From Panopea generosa (lineage: Eukaryota > Mollusca > Bivalvia > Adapedonta > Hiatellidae): DNA of 64,000 bases. A model generated the notes under the pieces. It made no database searches. It was not told the origin of the DNA and was given only the letters and a program-made list of their open reading frames with translations. Each line of letters begins with the position of its first letter. Position 1 is the stretch's first letter. Positions 14,101-27,146 of the stretch are shown here, one piece after another. The stretch covers positions 55,224,625 through 55,288,624 of the forward strand of contig CM055901.1 of the NCBI GenBank assembly GCA_029582155.1, written 5' to 3'. The position numbers and the translations under genes are program-made.

Positions 14101-17100
14101 AACACTCGTAATAGAATGTAGAATACTCTCCTGAAACAGTTCATAATAGAATGTAGAATAATCTCCTGAAACAGTTCGTAATATAATGTAGAATAATCTC
14201 CTAAAACACTCGTAATAGAATATAGAATAATCTCCTGAAACACTAGTTATATAGGTCTCACTACACAGTTGGATTTTGTTTTTTGTTCTATATAAAATAA
14301 GGTCTCGGATTTCCATGGTAAAAAAAGAATTCCACTTGGAGTTTTTTTTTAAAAAATTTTCGTATCAGGAATGTATACCCCCATAAAATTACACAATAAC
14401 TGGTAAGATGGCCAGGATTCTTTTATAACAGTTTATAACAGTGACACCCTGAGAATTTTTGGAAAATGAAGTCCTCAAATTCTCATAAATACATGTATAT
14501 GGTGTTATCCTATAAAAGTCACTTTTTTAACACCAATGTTTTATTGCAGTATATGCTCTGCCAAATTTTGCTCTACTCATCTGTAGCAAGAAATCACAAC
14601 CACAATGAACCATTTTGAAAATATTTAAAAACCAAATTACATAGGCTTTTTTGGAGCGTAAGAATCATGTAACCGTAGGGAATAAGGGGCATAACTCTGT
14701 AGTGAGACGTTATATGTAGAATATGTTGTGAGCGTAGTTCGGAGTTTGCCTGGTAGTCTAAAATGTCTGAGGTTACCAAGCAAACATTGTTGCAATGTTG
14801 GTGATTTGTCTGACGTGTGTTTTGTTCGTGTTAGAATTTTGTTTGTATCATGTATAGTATTTGTCAAAGAACCCTGAGAGTATTGCGGACGACAATTAGT
14901 TTAATGGTTTACCTATAATGAGTTATTTTTCAATCACTAGCGTTATTTATCAACGGTACTAAACTTACACTTTTCTGTCCGAAGAGGCTCCACGTGAATG
15001 TGTACTAACGTTTTGTGTAAGTTATCGTTTGGAATGTGGAAGAAACTATTAATGGCCCTGTAAAGAAACTCGTATATGGTAGTTGGCACAGAGTCTTGCT
15101 TTTGTGTGACAGGTGAAGTTTGTGTGTACAATACAAAAATATTAACTTTCAAAGGAGTCAATAGTTGCAACTATTAATCCAAGGGAATTGCTACGAATTG
15201 TTACATGCTAATGCATTTATTTCTGATCATAAACTGCCTGCCTGATAAATATAGGATTTTCAGGGCAAAGCAAGTTTATCTGGCTAATGTAAGTTTATCA
15301 GGCACATGACGTCATTTTGTAAAATTATACATTTTGACATGGACAGAGTCTCTACAGACTGAAACAAAAAATTGATGCTGATTTTAAAAGTCATAAAAAA
15401 GACGAATAAGAAATATTGACATGATAAAGAGAATACCATGTTAGAGTCTAATATTATCAACTTCATGAAACGTTTAGGCATACACGCGTCTTAAAGACGT
15501 TTCTGCGGGTTGTTACTGCGCATCGCTACGCGCATAATTCCTTTCTGTTACTTTCAGTTTCGGGGTCTAATGTCGCCGTTTGGTTAATTAAAAGTCGAGT
15601 CGCATTAGGATATTTACAAAGCGAAGTATTTTCATTTCGAGATGTCAGAAATGTAAATTTTGTCAAGGAAGCGATCGAAAAGCACAGAAGAGTATATTGT
15701 TTTTCGTTCTAAACCACCAGAAGTGCTTATACATAACGAAGTCGAAGAAACAACTACGAAAATATAATCAATACTCGAAGTGGTAACATTTCGGATAACT
15801 CATTTTTCGGATATGGATCATTTGTGAATTTGTTCCAAAGCGCTGAATACATAATGAATTTACCTGAAACAATATTATTCATAACGGGATGGAGACAAGG
15901 AAGAATAAATCTTGAATTTTGACATTTAGCTGACCTGATGCATGTAAAAGTTTGGTATTGAAGGACACTATGGTAGACACATATATTGGTCAACGTTATA
16001 CATAAACTGTATATGTGGAAGTATAAGAACAGTGGAAACAAACAAGACACATCGATTAAACAGGAAAAGTCCAATATCATTTAACATCAACACAAAGCAT
16101 TTGAGTACAAGGTTAGTTGATGATGCTTTATTATAACTCACTGATCAATATTAATGTATCACATAAAATGATAACTTACTTTATGATTTCTAGAGATAAA
16201 CAACTATAAAAAGTGATTCATTGGTTGAATATTTACATCATTTTCATGCCATTGAGGGCTAACAGACGATCACCTAACCACTGTTTCCTGGAATTAACCA
16301 GTATTTGAGCATACCCCATCTCCGCAAGTAACTGATAGCTTTCCCACTCGAATCAGTGATGAGAGACAATTGATAAAGAGACATAATGCTGTATATCTAT
16401 CATCCTGGAGTCTGTTGCCAGGCGGGGATTCGAACAGTAGTTTTACATTGAGTAAATGTTAAAAATAAATTTATACACCGTCATGTTCTGTGTTTCCTGT
16501 TAAACAGAAAATTGTTACATGAATTATGAAAATAAGAAACTATTCAACACATTTCAGGAATGCTAAACAGAGGCTCAGGTTACAGATGGATTGAGATGTC
16601 GTTGATTTAAATACCTGTAGTGGTTTCATTAACTATGAAGAGACAATCAATATTGTGACATAGACAACGTGTACAGAAACACTAAATGAAAGAGTGACAA
16701 TCATCAAAAGAGGCCAATGGTAATTATTAATGTAATTTAACCGTTTCAGCTTATTTCTACTATGGATTACAACAAAATAATCATGAGCACAACAGATGGT
16801 CTGAGGGGGATCAAACCTGTGACTACTTGTTTGGCACACTCAATATCCATGCAAATTACTGACAACTTTCCCACTTGAATCAGTGATTAAAGATGAATGA
16901 ACATGAGACACAATGTTGGAATTTGCATATATTTAAATCATCACAGAGACTGGCCAAGTGGGGATTTGAGCTTGCAACCCCTTGACTGCTTGATAAATAA
17001 CATAACAGTTTCATTCAGTAAAAAAATGTCCACATGTATGCAAGTTTATAACCATAAGATTTTGTTCAATGGTTTGAACAAAGATATCATAACAGGAATT

Positions 17101-20100
17101 GCTGCTCAGTTATAGCCCTTGAGTTGTCAAACTATACCCATATATTGTGCTGTTTTATTAAAATACATTGTCGTTTTTTTAGCCAGACCGATGAGCTCAG
17201 TCAGTAGAGCACGATACTTCTAGCTCAGGGTTGAGAGTTTGATACCTGAGGCTGGCTAACTTACAGTGCTAACTGTCATTCAGATGGGACTTTAAACTGA
17301 AGACTTTTATGATGGTGCTATACACCAAGCAAAAGAATCAGGTGAAACATGATTAGGTTTCTATGATATTTGTTTCCTGCACTATCCCCAAGAAATCTAA
17401 AAAGTCTAAACTGTTCACTCTTCTGGGTGCATCACCCAAATGGGAAACTGGTGATCATGTAAATTAAGCTTACATACAAACAAACATTGTCATTTATTTC
17501 TTTATCTCATATAAGCTTCCTTTAATTTTCAGTGATGAAGTCAGTCAAGTAGTACACCAGGACCAGGCCAATTTATTACAATATGTGTTGCCAGAAGAAT
17601 GGATTGTGACAGTAAATCAGATACTGGGACCATGTTTACAAAAAGTTTTCGAAAAACATATGATGTTTTTCCAGAAGACTAGGAAATACACATATTATGA
17701 AAAATTAAGAACAATCACTACCAGTTCACCAGGCAGTGTTCTAAAATTTTAATGACAATTCAAAGATTAAAGTTGGAAGTAGCCCAGTACAGGAATAAAA
17801 ATTTCAAGTTAATGTAATAATAATGGATGACAGTGCGACTACCATAGCCAAGATAAATACCAGAAAAAATTACTTGAATGGACTCGCAGATAAAACTCCA
17901 ACCTTGATTGACAGTACATGGTTTTACCGCTAGGCCTCTAACATTTCAAACTTTTACAACTATTGATGTTCATCAATTACCCAGTACATATGAAATGTAT
18001 TAATATAGCAATTTAACAGTAATTAAATTATAAATTACAAATATTATAATTGCTATTTAGAGCATCATTAAGAAATATGAAAGTTACTTCTGCAATGAAA
18101 CTTCATTTATAAAAATTTACAACAGATAATTTTCACAATTTTGACAATTTTAGGCCATTTTATGAAAAGGGAAGTTAACATTTAGCACTGTTGTTGTGCT
18201 TCTTTGTAGAAAGAATGACAAAATTCTCCACGTAGAACTTTTTTTATATTGAATTGGTGTGAAAATGCATCGATTGCGGCCATTTTATAAAAAGGAGAGG
18301 TAACATTTAGCACTGTAACTTTGTAACAAGCATGGTGACCTGTATTTTTTATTTTATTTTCTGATATAGTTTGTAATAATGCCTCTTTGTAGAAAGAATG
18401 AAACAATTCTCCGCATTAGAACTTTTTTTATTATTGAATTAGTGTCAAAATGTATCATTTACGGCCATTTTATGAAAAGGGAGGTAACATTTAGCTCTGT
18501 AACTTAGTAACAAGCACGGGGACATCTATATTTTGTTTTATTTTCTGATATAGTTTGGTTTAGTGCCTCTTCGTAGAAAGAATGAAACAATTCTCCGCGT
18601 TACAACTTTTTTTATTATTGAATTAGTGTAAAAATGCATCGTTTGCGGCCATTTTATGAAAAAGGGAGATAACATTTAGCAATGTAACTTAGTAACAACT
18701 AAGGTAACATATGTTTTTTATTTTATTTTCTGATATAGTTTGTTAAAGTGCCTTTTTGTAGAAAGAATAAAACAATTCTCTGCATTAGAACTTTTTTTTA
18801 TTATTGAATTGGTATCAAAATGCATCGTTTACGGCCATTTTATGAAAAGGGAGGTAACATTAAGCACTGTAACTTAGTAACAAGCACGGGGACATATATT
18901 TTTTATTTTATTTTCTGATATAGTTTGTTATGGTGCCTCTTTGTAGAAAGAATGAAACAATTCTCCGCGTTAGAACTTTTTTTATTTTTAAATTAGTGTA
19001 AAAATACATCGTTAACGGCCAATTCTATAATCGTAGAAATTTATGAAAATTACTGTATGAAATGTGAAACTCAAAAGAGCATCATGACTTTTTCTGTTTT
19101 AGATACTTTATCTTTTGTTACATGAGTGACAACAATATTTTGTTGAAATATATCACTTTGTTAGTAAATTAAACAAGATTTATAACTGACACCAATTTTC
19201 TGTTTTTTCTTTAAAAAATGTAAAACGGCGTAGTTTAAAAATAGTCATAGCAAAAAAACAGGCATGGGGACCTATATTTTTTTTTAATGTTTTTAACTTG
19301 TCTTACTTCAAAGTACTTGTGTGCAAAATTTAAAAAAAATCTCTGCGCTAGAACTTACTCGAAGAAACGTCTTAAAATGTAGGGGAATATATATAATACT
19401 CCTTATAAGTTTACCATCCTATATAATGTCAATTTACGCTTGAATTACTATTCTACGAGTTCCATGGATACATCGTCTTATATATGCGTATTAAAAAAAT
19501 CATTTAATTTTGTTAAAAAGGTCTGAAAATTAGAATCGACAATTATTCCTTGATTTTTAATATGCCGTTGATATAATTACATTTATATATATATATGAAT
19601 ACAATTGCACATGTTATAAATTCCAGATAGTGCAAAACACAATAAAAATAGTTGTTAATGAGAATTTTTAAAATGCATCGAATACTTCCTAAAATCACCA
19701 GTTTCGTCATATACTTTAATGTATTTCCAAAAAAAAAAGTGACAGTATTAAGACATTCAGTACTTGAGGTCCTGCCACATCCTTTTGGTTATGTAACTAA
19801 CAAATGATGCAACTGTTTTGTAATGACGGTGCTACGTACACCTATGTTTAAGATTTTTTATATAAAAAAACCCTCTTCGGCCATGGATAGAGCCAATGAG
19901 AAATATTAGATACAATGACCATAACAAATATACACTTAACATAGCAAATAAATGCATGTCAATAACGTATGTTTATTTCATATTGTATGGACTAATGTTC
20001 TCTTGAATAGTGCTTTATATACAGATTGCAATGTCATGTTGATCTCTGGTTTTGAATAGTAATATTATAAAAGTTAGACGAGGTACCATACCATGTTCAT

Positions 20101-22144
20101 ATCTAGAAATCATATTATTTTGGTGTAAGGTCGAATTATATTTCATCAACTGACTGACAAAAGTCATATGGGAATGTCATTTTTAGTGATCAAATATCAT
20201 TTGATCTTACACCAAATTCATCTCAATTCGCCTTTAATATTATTGGATTATTAAAAATATTATAGTACTTTTTTATGAAATATATTTTTTTAAAAAAATT
20301 AATACTCAAGGACAAAAAAATATGTTAGAAACAGTCGATTACCATAAATAATCCACTGAGAAATCTCTATGATCCATCAAAAAGCATAAAATAAATGATT
20401 ATCATTATGAAACGTTAAATTACAAATGCTATATAATAACAACGGAACAGATCAATCTTTAAATTGGCCGGATTTGTTACCGCATTCGGTAGCACGTCTG
20501 TGTGTCTCAATGTCATACGCTTCTCACCACTGGGAAGGTTATCAGTTACCTGTGGAGATGTGTTTAAGTACTGGTTAACCTAAAGAATCCCAGAAAAAAG
20601 GTGGTTAGATTAATTGATCGTCTATTTGACCTCGATGGTATAAAATGACGCTAAATATTCAAACGAATTATATCTTGTCTAAAGCATAACAAAACATGTC
20701 ACCATAGTTTATAAGCGCTATTGGTTTTCCTGTCATTTTATACAGTCTGCATCATGTGACTCAAGTGTCTGTATATCACTGCATTGGCGTGATATGCACT
20801 TTGTAACTGACAATTGTAAATTTTCACTATCTTCAACATTATTTATATGTCCTCTCAGAGAATGGTAACATGGACGATTTCAACAACTATATAGACATGT
20901 TTAGTAAAGCTGCGTTAACAATTGATGCCAGTGCCCGAAACGCATCGAAAAGAGATCCCTACAACTATAGACAGATAACAGGTATGTAGTTATGACATGT
21001 ATATAAAGACGGCTTTTAAATAAGCATACACAACCATTACATCAACATCAACACATATCTCCCGTGGAGACGACATTGACCCAGACAGTCAATGAACGCG
21101 AGAACAGACTGTTTGGATCAATGTCTGACTGTGGTACAATAAAGCACAGCCAGGTTAAGATGAAAGCATCGGATAAAATCTGTGTGTATGCATAACTAAA
21201 TACGGTATGTTTTAATAGGGTGTAATTAGTTGGACAATTTAAATACATGAACTGATAGCTTTATATGATTAGGATCCAGTTAAAGATTCACGAATGCTCA
21301 CATGCTATATGCAGGACAGATTTAGAAACCCGTTGGACCATGAAGATACAGTGAATGCATATGTATCTTATTTCATAAAGGGAGATAATTAAATTCACAA
21401 CAACGGAATTCCCGATTTTTTGTATCATTTCAGACGCTTATCCACAATGTTTGATATATATAATAAATCAGACATAAATGTACAGACCAGACTACGGCGA
21501 GCGCGCCTAGCTACAATACAAACCAAAGACACAATATCAAGGCCTCTACCAATCCAATTAATTTTGTATATATTTTGTCTACATTTGAATTTTACATAAC
21601 TTTCAATGATTGTAGTACAGACTACATAAGTCATATGCTAGATAAAAAGTCGAATGTCACAGCTAAAACAACGTATAACTGTTGTGTATGCGTAGTAAAG
21701 TACGCAATAAATACTTTAGAATAAATGCGTAGTGATGCACTATAAAATTGATGATACTGACAAAAGTTTAATATGTTAATTATGTCTCATGTAAAATGCT
21801 CAAATGCAAGAAAACATACGAGTGATTCGTTGTTTAAGTACTTATATTACACGGGTTTATTTAAATGGTTTATATCCATAATTTAGTAGTAATCAGTGTC
21901 ATACTATTTCAGGTGAGGGGAGCCCGTCCAATTTACATTTGAATACACATTGGATGTATCTACCAGGGAATGAGAATGTTGAAGAACCCAAGTTTATCAT
22001 ACTGGATTACATACATCATTTTCTTCCAAATGCAAAACTACTAATAACATTCCGGGATCCAGTTGAAAGGTTCGCATGCGAGACTGACACACTCGATTGA
22101 ATTGTTCTTATCGGTGTTCTTTTTATTTTGTTTACATAAAATAC

Positions 22145-22191
<47 letters not shown>

Positions 22192-25100
22192 TGAGTACAA
22201 TCAAACAGAGGAGAACGAAAAGTATGCATTCTGTGGAAAATTACAAGCGTGCTTGCCTATTATATTATATTATATTCAAATATACCTTTATATTTTTCAT
22301 TGTGTCATACTTGATTAAATAGTTAGGTTCCACAATAACCATATCTACATTTCTTACATTTCTTATTTTTTAATTATTTTTTATTTCTTAAATGTCGACG
22401 TATGTGTTTCCAGGCTATACTCCGACTACTATCACGAATATGGCTCTTTACAGTCAAAAAATACTCCAAATCCTCGCCAGTTTCACCTGGTAGTCACAGA
22501 AGGTATCAAGTTGTATCAGGACTGTTTTCAGCACCATTCGGTCAGAAGTTGTGTTTTCAACCCAAAATTAAACGGAAAGACTAGAGTAAGGTTTAACCTT
22601 TATATTTCATGCATATATGGTGAAGGTGGTGGTGGAGGTTTAGCAGTCAACTCGTCACGGAAAGGTACTATTTGCAGTTAAGGTAAACGCCAAAGAAAGG
22701 GATGAATGGTCCGGGTTGGGTACCAGTCAACAATAAGACTTGGATGACTGGTCGAGGTAGGGACCAAGTCAACACTGAGACTATGTGGACTGGTCCGGTT
22801 TGGGTACCAGTCAACACTAAGACAGGGATGACTGGACCGGGTTTGGGACCACTAAAGTAAGGGAAGTTTGGGCGGGGTTAGGTACTAGTTCACTAAAAAC
22901 GGGGAAGGCTATGCATGGTTGTGTAGCAGTAAACACCAAAGACAGGTGTGATTGGGCGGGCTTGGGCGCCAGTTCACGAAAGACAGGTGTGACCGGGCGG
23001 GGTTGGGAAACAGTTAGCACTAAAGTCAGGGACGACCAGATGGAATGGGTACTAGTTCACTAAATAGGGGTATGACTTGGCTGTGTTAGGTAACAGTTAG
23101 CAATAAAGACTGGACCGGAAGGGCAACAGCAACTATTCAATACAGGGAACATTAGGCATGGTTGGGTACCAGTTAACACTAACTGATTGTATTTATGAAA
23201 TCTTATTCGTTGACGACTATATCGGGAAATAATACAAGATTAACGTTCCGTATCCGTCCGTCCGTCTGTCCGTCCGTCAGTCAGTCCTTCGTCCTATCGA
23301 TGCAATAATATACCAAGTTCATATGAAATAAAAAGGGTACTAGGTACCTTTTAGCACCATTTGGACAATTTATTCCACGACTTTCGTTTCATATGATAGA
23401 TATTGAACAAAGTTGTTGGAAATTTGTGTCAATCCAATTTTCTAATTACTTTTGATGGGAATACATTATATATAGATGTCCTTATGCGACCTATAGAGGT
23501 TCCACATCCCGCTCTTGACTGTGATTAGAGTTGTGATTCAATACATGAATCACATGACCACTGAGTACTTACCGTGGTCACTTTAAACTTATTTTTATTG
23601 CATTGAACACATGTTCACATGAGTTTCCTGCCATAATGTAATGTGACTCATAAATATTTCGTTGAAGCTTGTATACGGTGGTAGCATAAACAACAATTAA
23701 ACATTATAAACTAAAAGTACATTAGCAATTCCAGGTAACATAGTTTCACATCACTGTCTCCAGTAATATGATTTTACATCACTGTCTCCAGTTACATTAT
23801 GAATTTGAAATCAATGTCTCCAGTTACATAATTAATTTGAAATCACTGTCTCCAGTAATATAATTTAACAACACATGTCTCCAGTAACATAATTTGACAT
23901 CACTATCTCCAGTAATATGATTTGACACCACTGTCTCCAGTAACATGATTTGACAACGCAGTCTCCAGTAAAATGATTTGACATCACTGTCTCCAGTAAC
24001 ATGATTTGACAACGCAGTCTCCAGTAACATGCTTTGACATCACTGTCTCTAGTAACATGATTTGACTTCACTGTCTCCAGTAACATGATTTGACAACGCA
24101 GTCTCCAGTAACATGATTTGACAATGCAGTCTCCAGTAACATGATTTGACATCACTGTCTCTAGTAACATGATTTGACTTCACTGTCTCCAGTAACATGA
24201 TTTGACTTCACTGTCTGCAGTAACATGATTTGACAACGCAGTCTCCAGTAACATGATTTGACAACGCAGTCTCCAGTAACATGCTTTGACATCACTGTCT
24301 CTAGTAACATGATTTGACTTCACTGTCTCCAGTAACATGATTTGACAACGCAGTCTCCAGTAACATGATTTGACAATGCAGTCTCCAGTAACATGATTTG
24401 ACATCACTGTCTCTAGTAACATGATTTGACTTCACTGTCTCCAGTAACATGATTTGACTTCACTGTCTGCAGTAACATGATTTGACAACGCAGTCTCCAG
24501 TAACATGATTTGACAACACAGTCTCCAGTAACATGATTTGACATCACTGTCTCCAGTAACATGATTTGACATCACTGTCTCCAGTAACATGATTTGACAC
24601 CACTGTCTCCAGTAATATGATTTGACAACGCAGTCTCCAGTAACATGATTTGACATCACTGTCTCTAGTAACATGATTTGACATCACTATCTCCAGTAAT
24701 ATGATTTAACACCACTATCTCCAGTAACATGATTTGACAACGCAGTCTCCAGTAACATGATTTGACATCACTGTCTCTAGTAACATGATTTGACATCACT
24801 GTCTCCAGTAACATGATTTGACATCACTATCTCCAGTAATATGATTTGACACCACTGTCTCAAGTAATATGATTTGACAACGCAGTCTCCAGTAACATGA
24901 TTTGACATCACTGTCTCTAGTAACATGATTTGACATCACTGTCTCCAGTAACATGATTTGACATCACTATCTCCAGTAATATGATTTGACATCACTGTCT
25001 CCAGTAACATGATTTGACAACGCAGTCTCTAGTAAAATGATTTGACATTATTATCTCCAGTAACATGATTGACAACGCAGTTTTCAGTAACATGATTTGA

Positions 25101-27097
25101 CAACGCTGTCTCCAGTAACATGATTTGACACCACTGACAACGCTGTCTCCAGTTACATGATTTGACATCACTTTCTCCAGTAACCTGATTTAATGTCAGT
25201 GTCTCCAGTAACATGATTTGACGTCAGTTACTTCAGTTACATGATTTGACGTCAGTGACTCGTGTAACATGATTTGATATCACTGTCTCCAGTAACATGA
25301 TTTAATATCAGTGTCTCCAGTAACATGATTTGACGTCAGTTACTTCAGTTACAGGATTTGACGTCAGTGACTCAAGTATCAGTGACTCCAGTAACCTGAT
25401 TTGACGTCAGTGTCTCAAGTAACATGATTTGACGTCAGTGTCTCCAGTAACATGATTTGACGTCAGTGTCTCCAGTAACATCATTTGACGCCAGTGTCTC
25501 CAGCTACATGATTTGATTCTTCTTGTTTACAGGGCAGATACAGCTTGGCATACACTGTCTCCAGCTACATGATTTGATTTATCTTGTTTACAGGTGCAGA
25601 TACAGCTTGGCATATACTGCGTATTTTGGGAGGAACTCACCAGACTCTTTCCAAGAGAACAGATATTAGTTTTACAAAATAAAAATCTTCGTGACAAAGA
25701 AAATACCATGCGAAGTGTTTACAACTTTCTGGAAATGAGTAAGTTTGACACAATGGAAAATTGACATAACTGGTATTCTGGATAAATAACGTATATGGTA
25801 AAAAAGGCTTATAGTTCATATAAATATCCTTTCTGCTTCAAACCTCTTTTATCAACGTTTTCGTCATTCTATTATTCATTATAACATTATTTGCAACCAA
25901 TTCATTATTAACATAATTCTCGATTATTGGTAGATTAAATACATATTATTATTTTTATTTGAGTATATCTCTGTATCCTAAAATATGATATTCATAGTAT
26001 GTCATTTGTCCAATTTTGCATTAAAACTGTCACTAGACATATGCACACTTGACCTGAATAACGCTCGATGGCAGATTTAAAGTCAAGATAAGATAATCCG
26101 TTTAACCAAAACGTATACATTCACTACACAGTTACGCCCCTTTTTAAGTGATGTAAGCACGACTTCATGCAATTTGGTCCGAAATATAGGTTCGTAAGGA
26201 CTGAAATTTCTAGGCATTAAATCATGCATATCATACACTACAATAAGATATCACTGTGCAGCATAGAACCGCTGTGGGTAGATAGGGTAAAGTAAGGGAA
26301 CCTCGTTACAAGACAATTATTAAATAAACTATAGAGTTGTCTATTCACTAGTAGTTGTATTCGTCGTTTAAAATGTTTGATATCTTTCATATTTTAATTA
26401 TTTTTCTGTATTGTTCTTTTGTATCATCCCTGGTTTTCTAATTTACGAAAGGGCTATACAAGTAATGTAGAAAACAGTGGCACTAAATGTTAAATGTCGT
26501 CTAGAGCAGTCAGGGGTAAAACTGCAAATTTGACGCTTTTACCTAGTGTACGGGTGTATTAAACTTTGACACGCCATCGTTTTCATATCTTTAAAAAAAT
26601 GTAAATAAAAATAAGAAAATGTTTCTCTGTTTTATAAGAGTTCAACAGGGTTTACATACGTATGATGCATAACACAGTTATGGTCAGGTATGTACATATG
26701 TGTACAAAAAGTATGTTAACGTTTCACTACACAGTTGCACCTCCGCTTTGTCAAGGTAAGAGGGTTCTTGCGCTTCAGAAAAGTTCCTATGTAATTTGTC
26801 TGAAATCTTTTCAAAATGACTTTTGGTGGTTGTGATGATTTCTGCAGATAATAAGAACATATTCTGGTATAGCGTACACTGCATTAAAAATCTTAGGGTG
26901 TCAATGCACTTTCTTTAAAAAAAAAACAAGCAGGTCAGTCTAAAAGTTATTGAGCATGTTTGTGTGTGGAAACATTCCTGCTATGAAATAAATACTTAAA
27001 CAAATATGTGGAATATTTTACCGTGGGCATTCTAGGCTTTTTTTATATTGAACAATTTTTGAAAGCGAAGCTAAATATAATACAACAACAACAACAA

Positions 27098-27146
<49 letters not shown>

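Noticed and set aside
13498-14316. 272-codon - strand frame in the 34-bp array
   Set aside because: Periodic 34-residue peptide created by the minisatellite inside an intron; no start context or domain.
17186-17262. Functional tRNA gene
   Set aside because: Outer ends can pair, but the B box is decayed (GTTTGATACC) and the sequence continues as a SINE; a tRNA scan would settle it.
24432-24674. Repeated MLLETVMSNHVTGD frames
   Set aside because: By-product of the 28-bp array; three units equal 84 nt, so frames recur every 28 codons.
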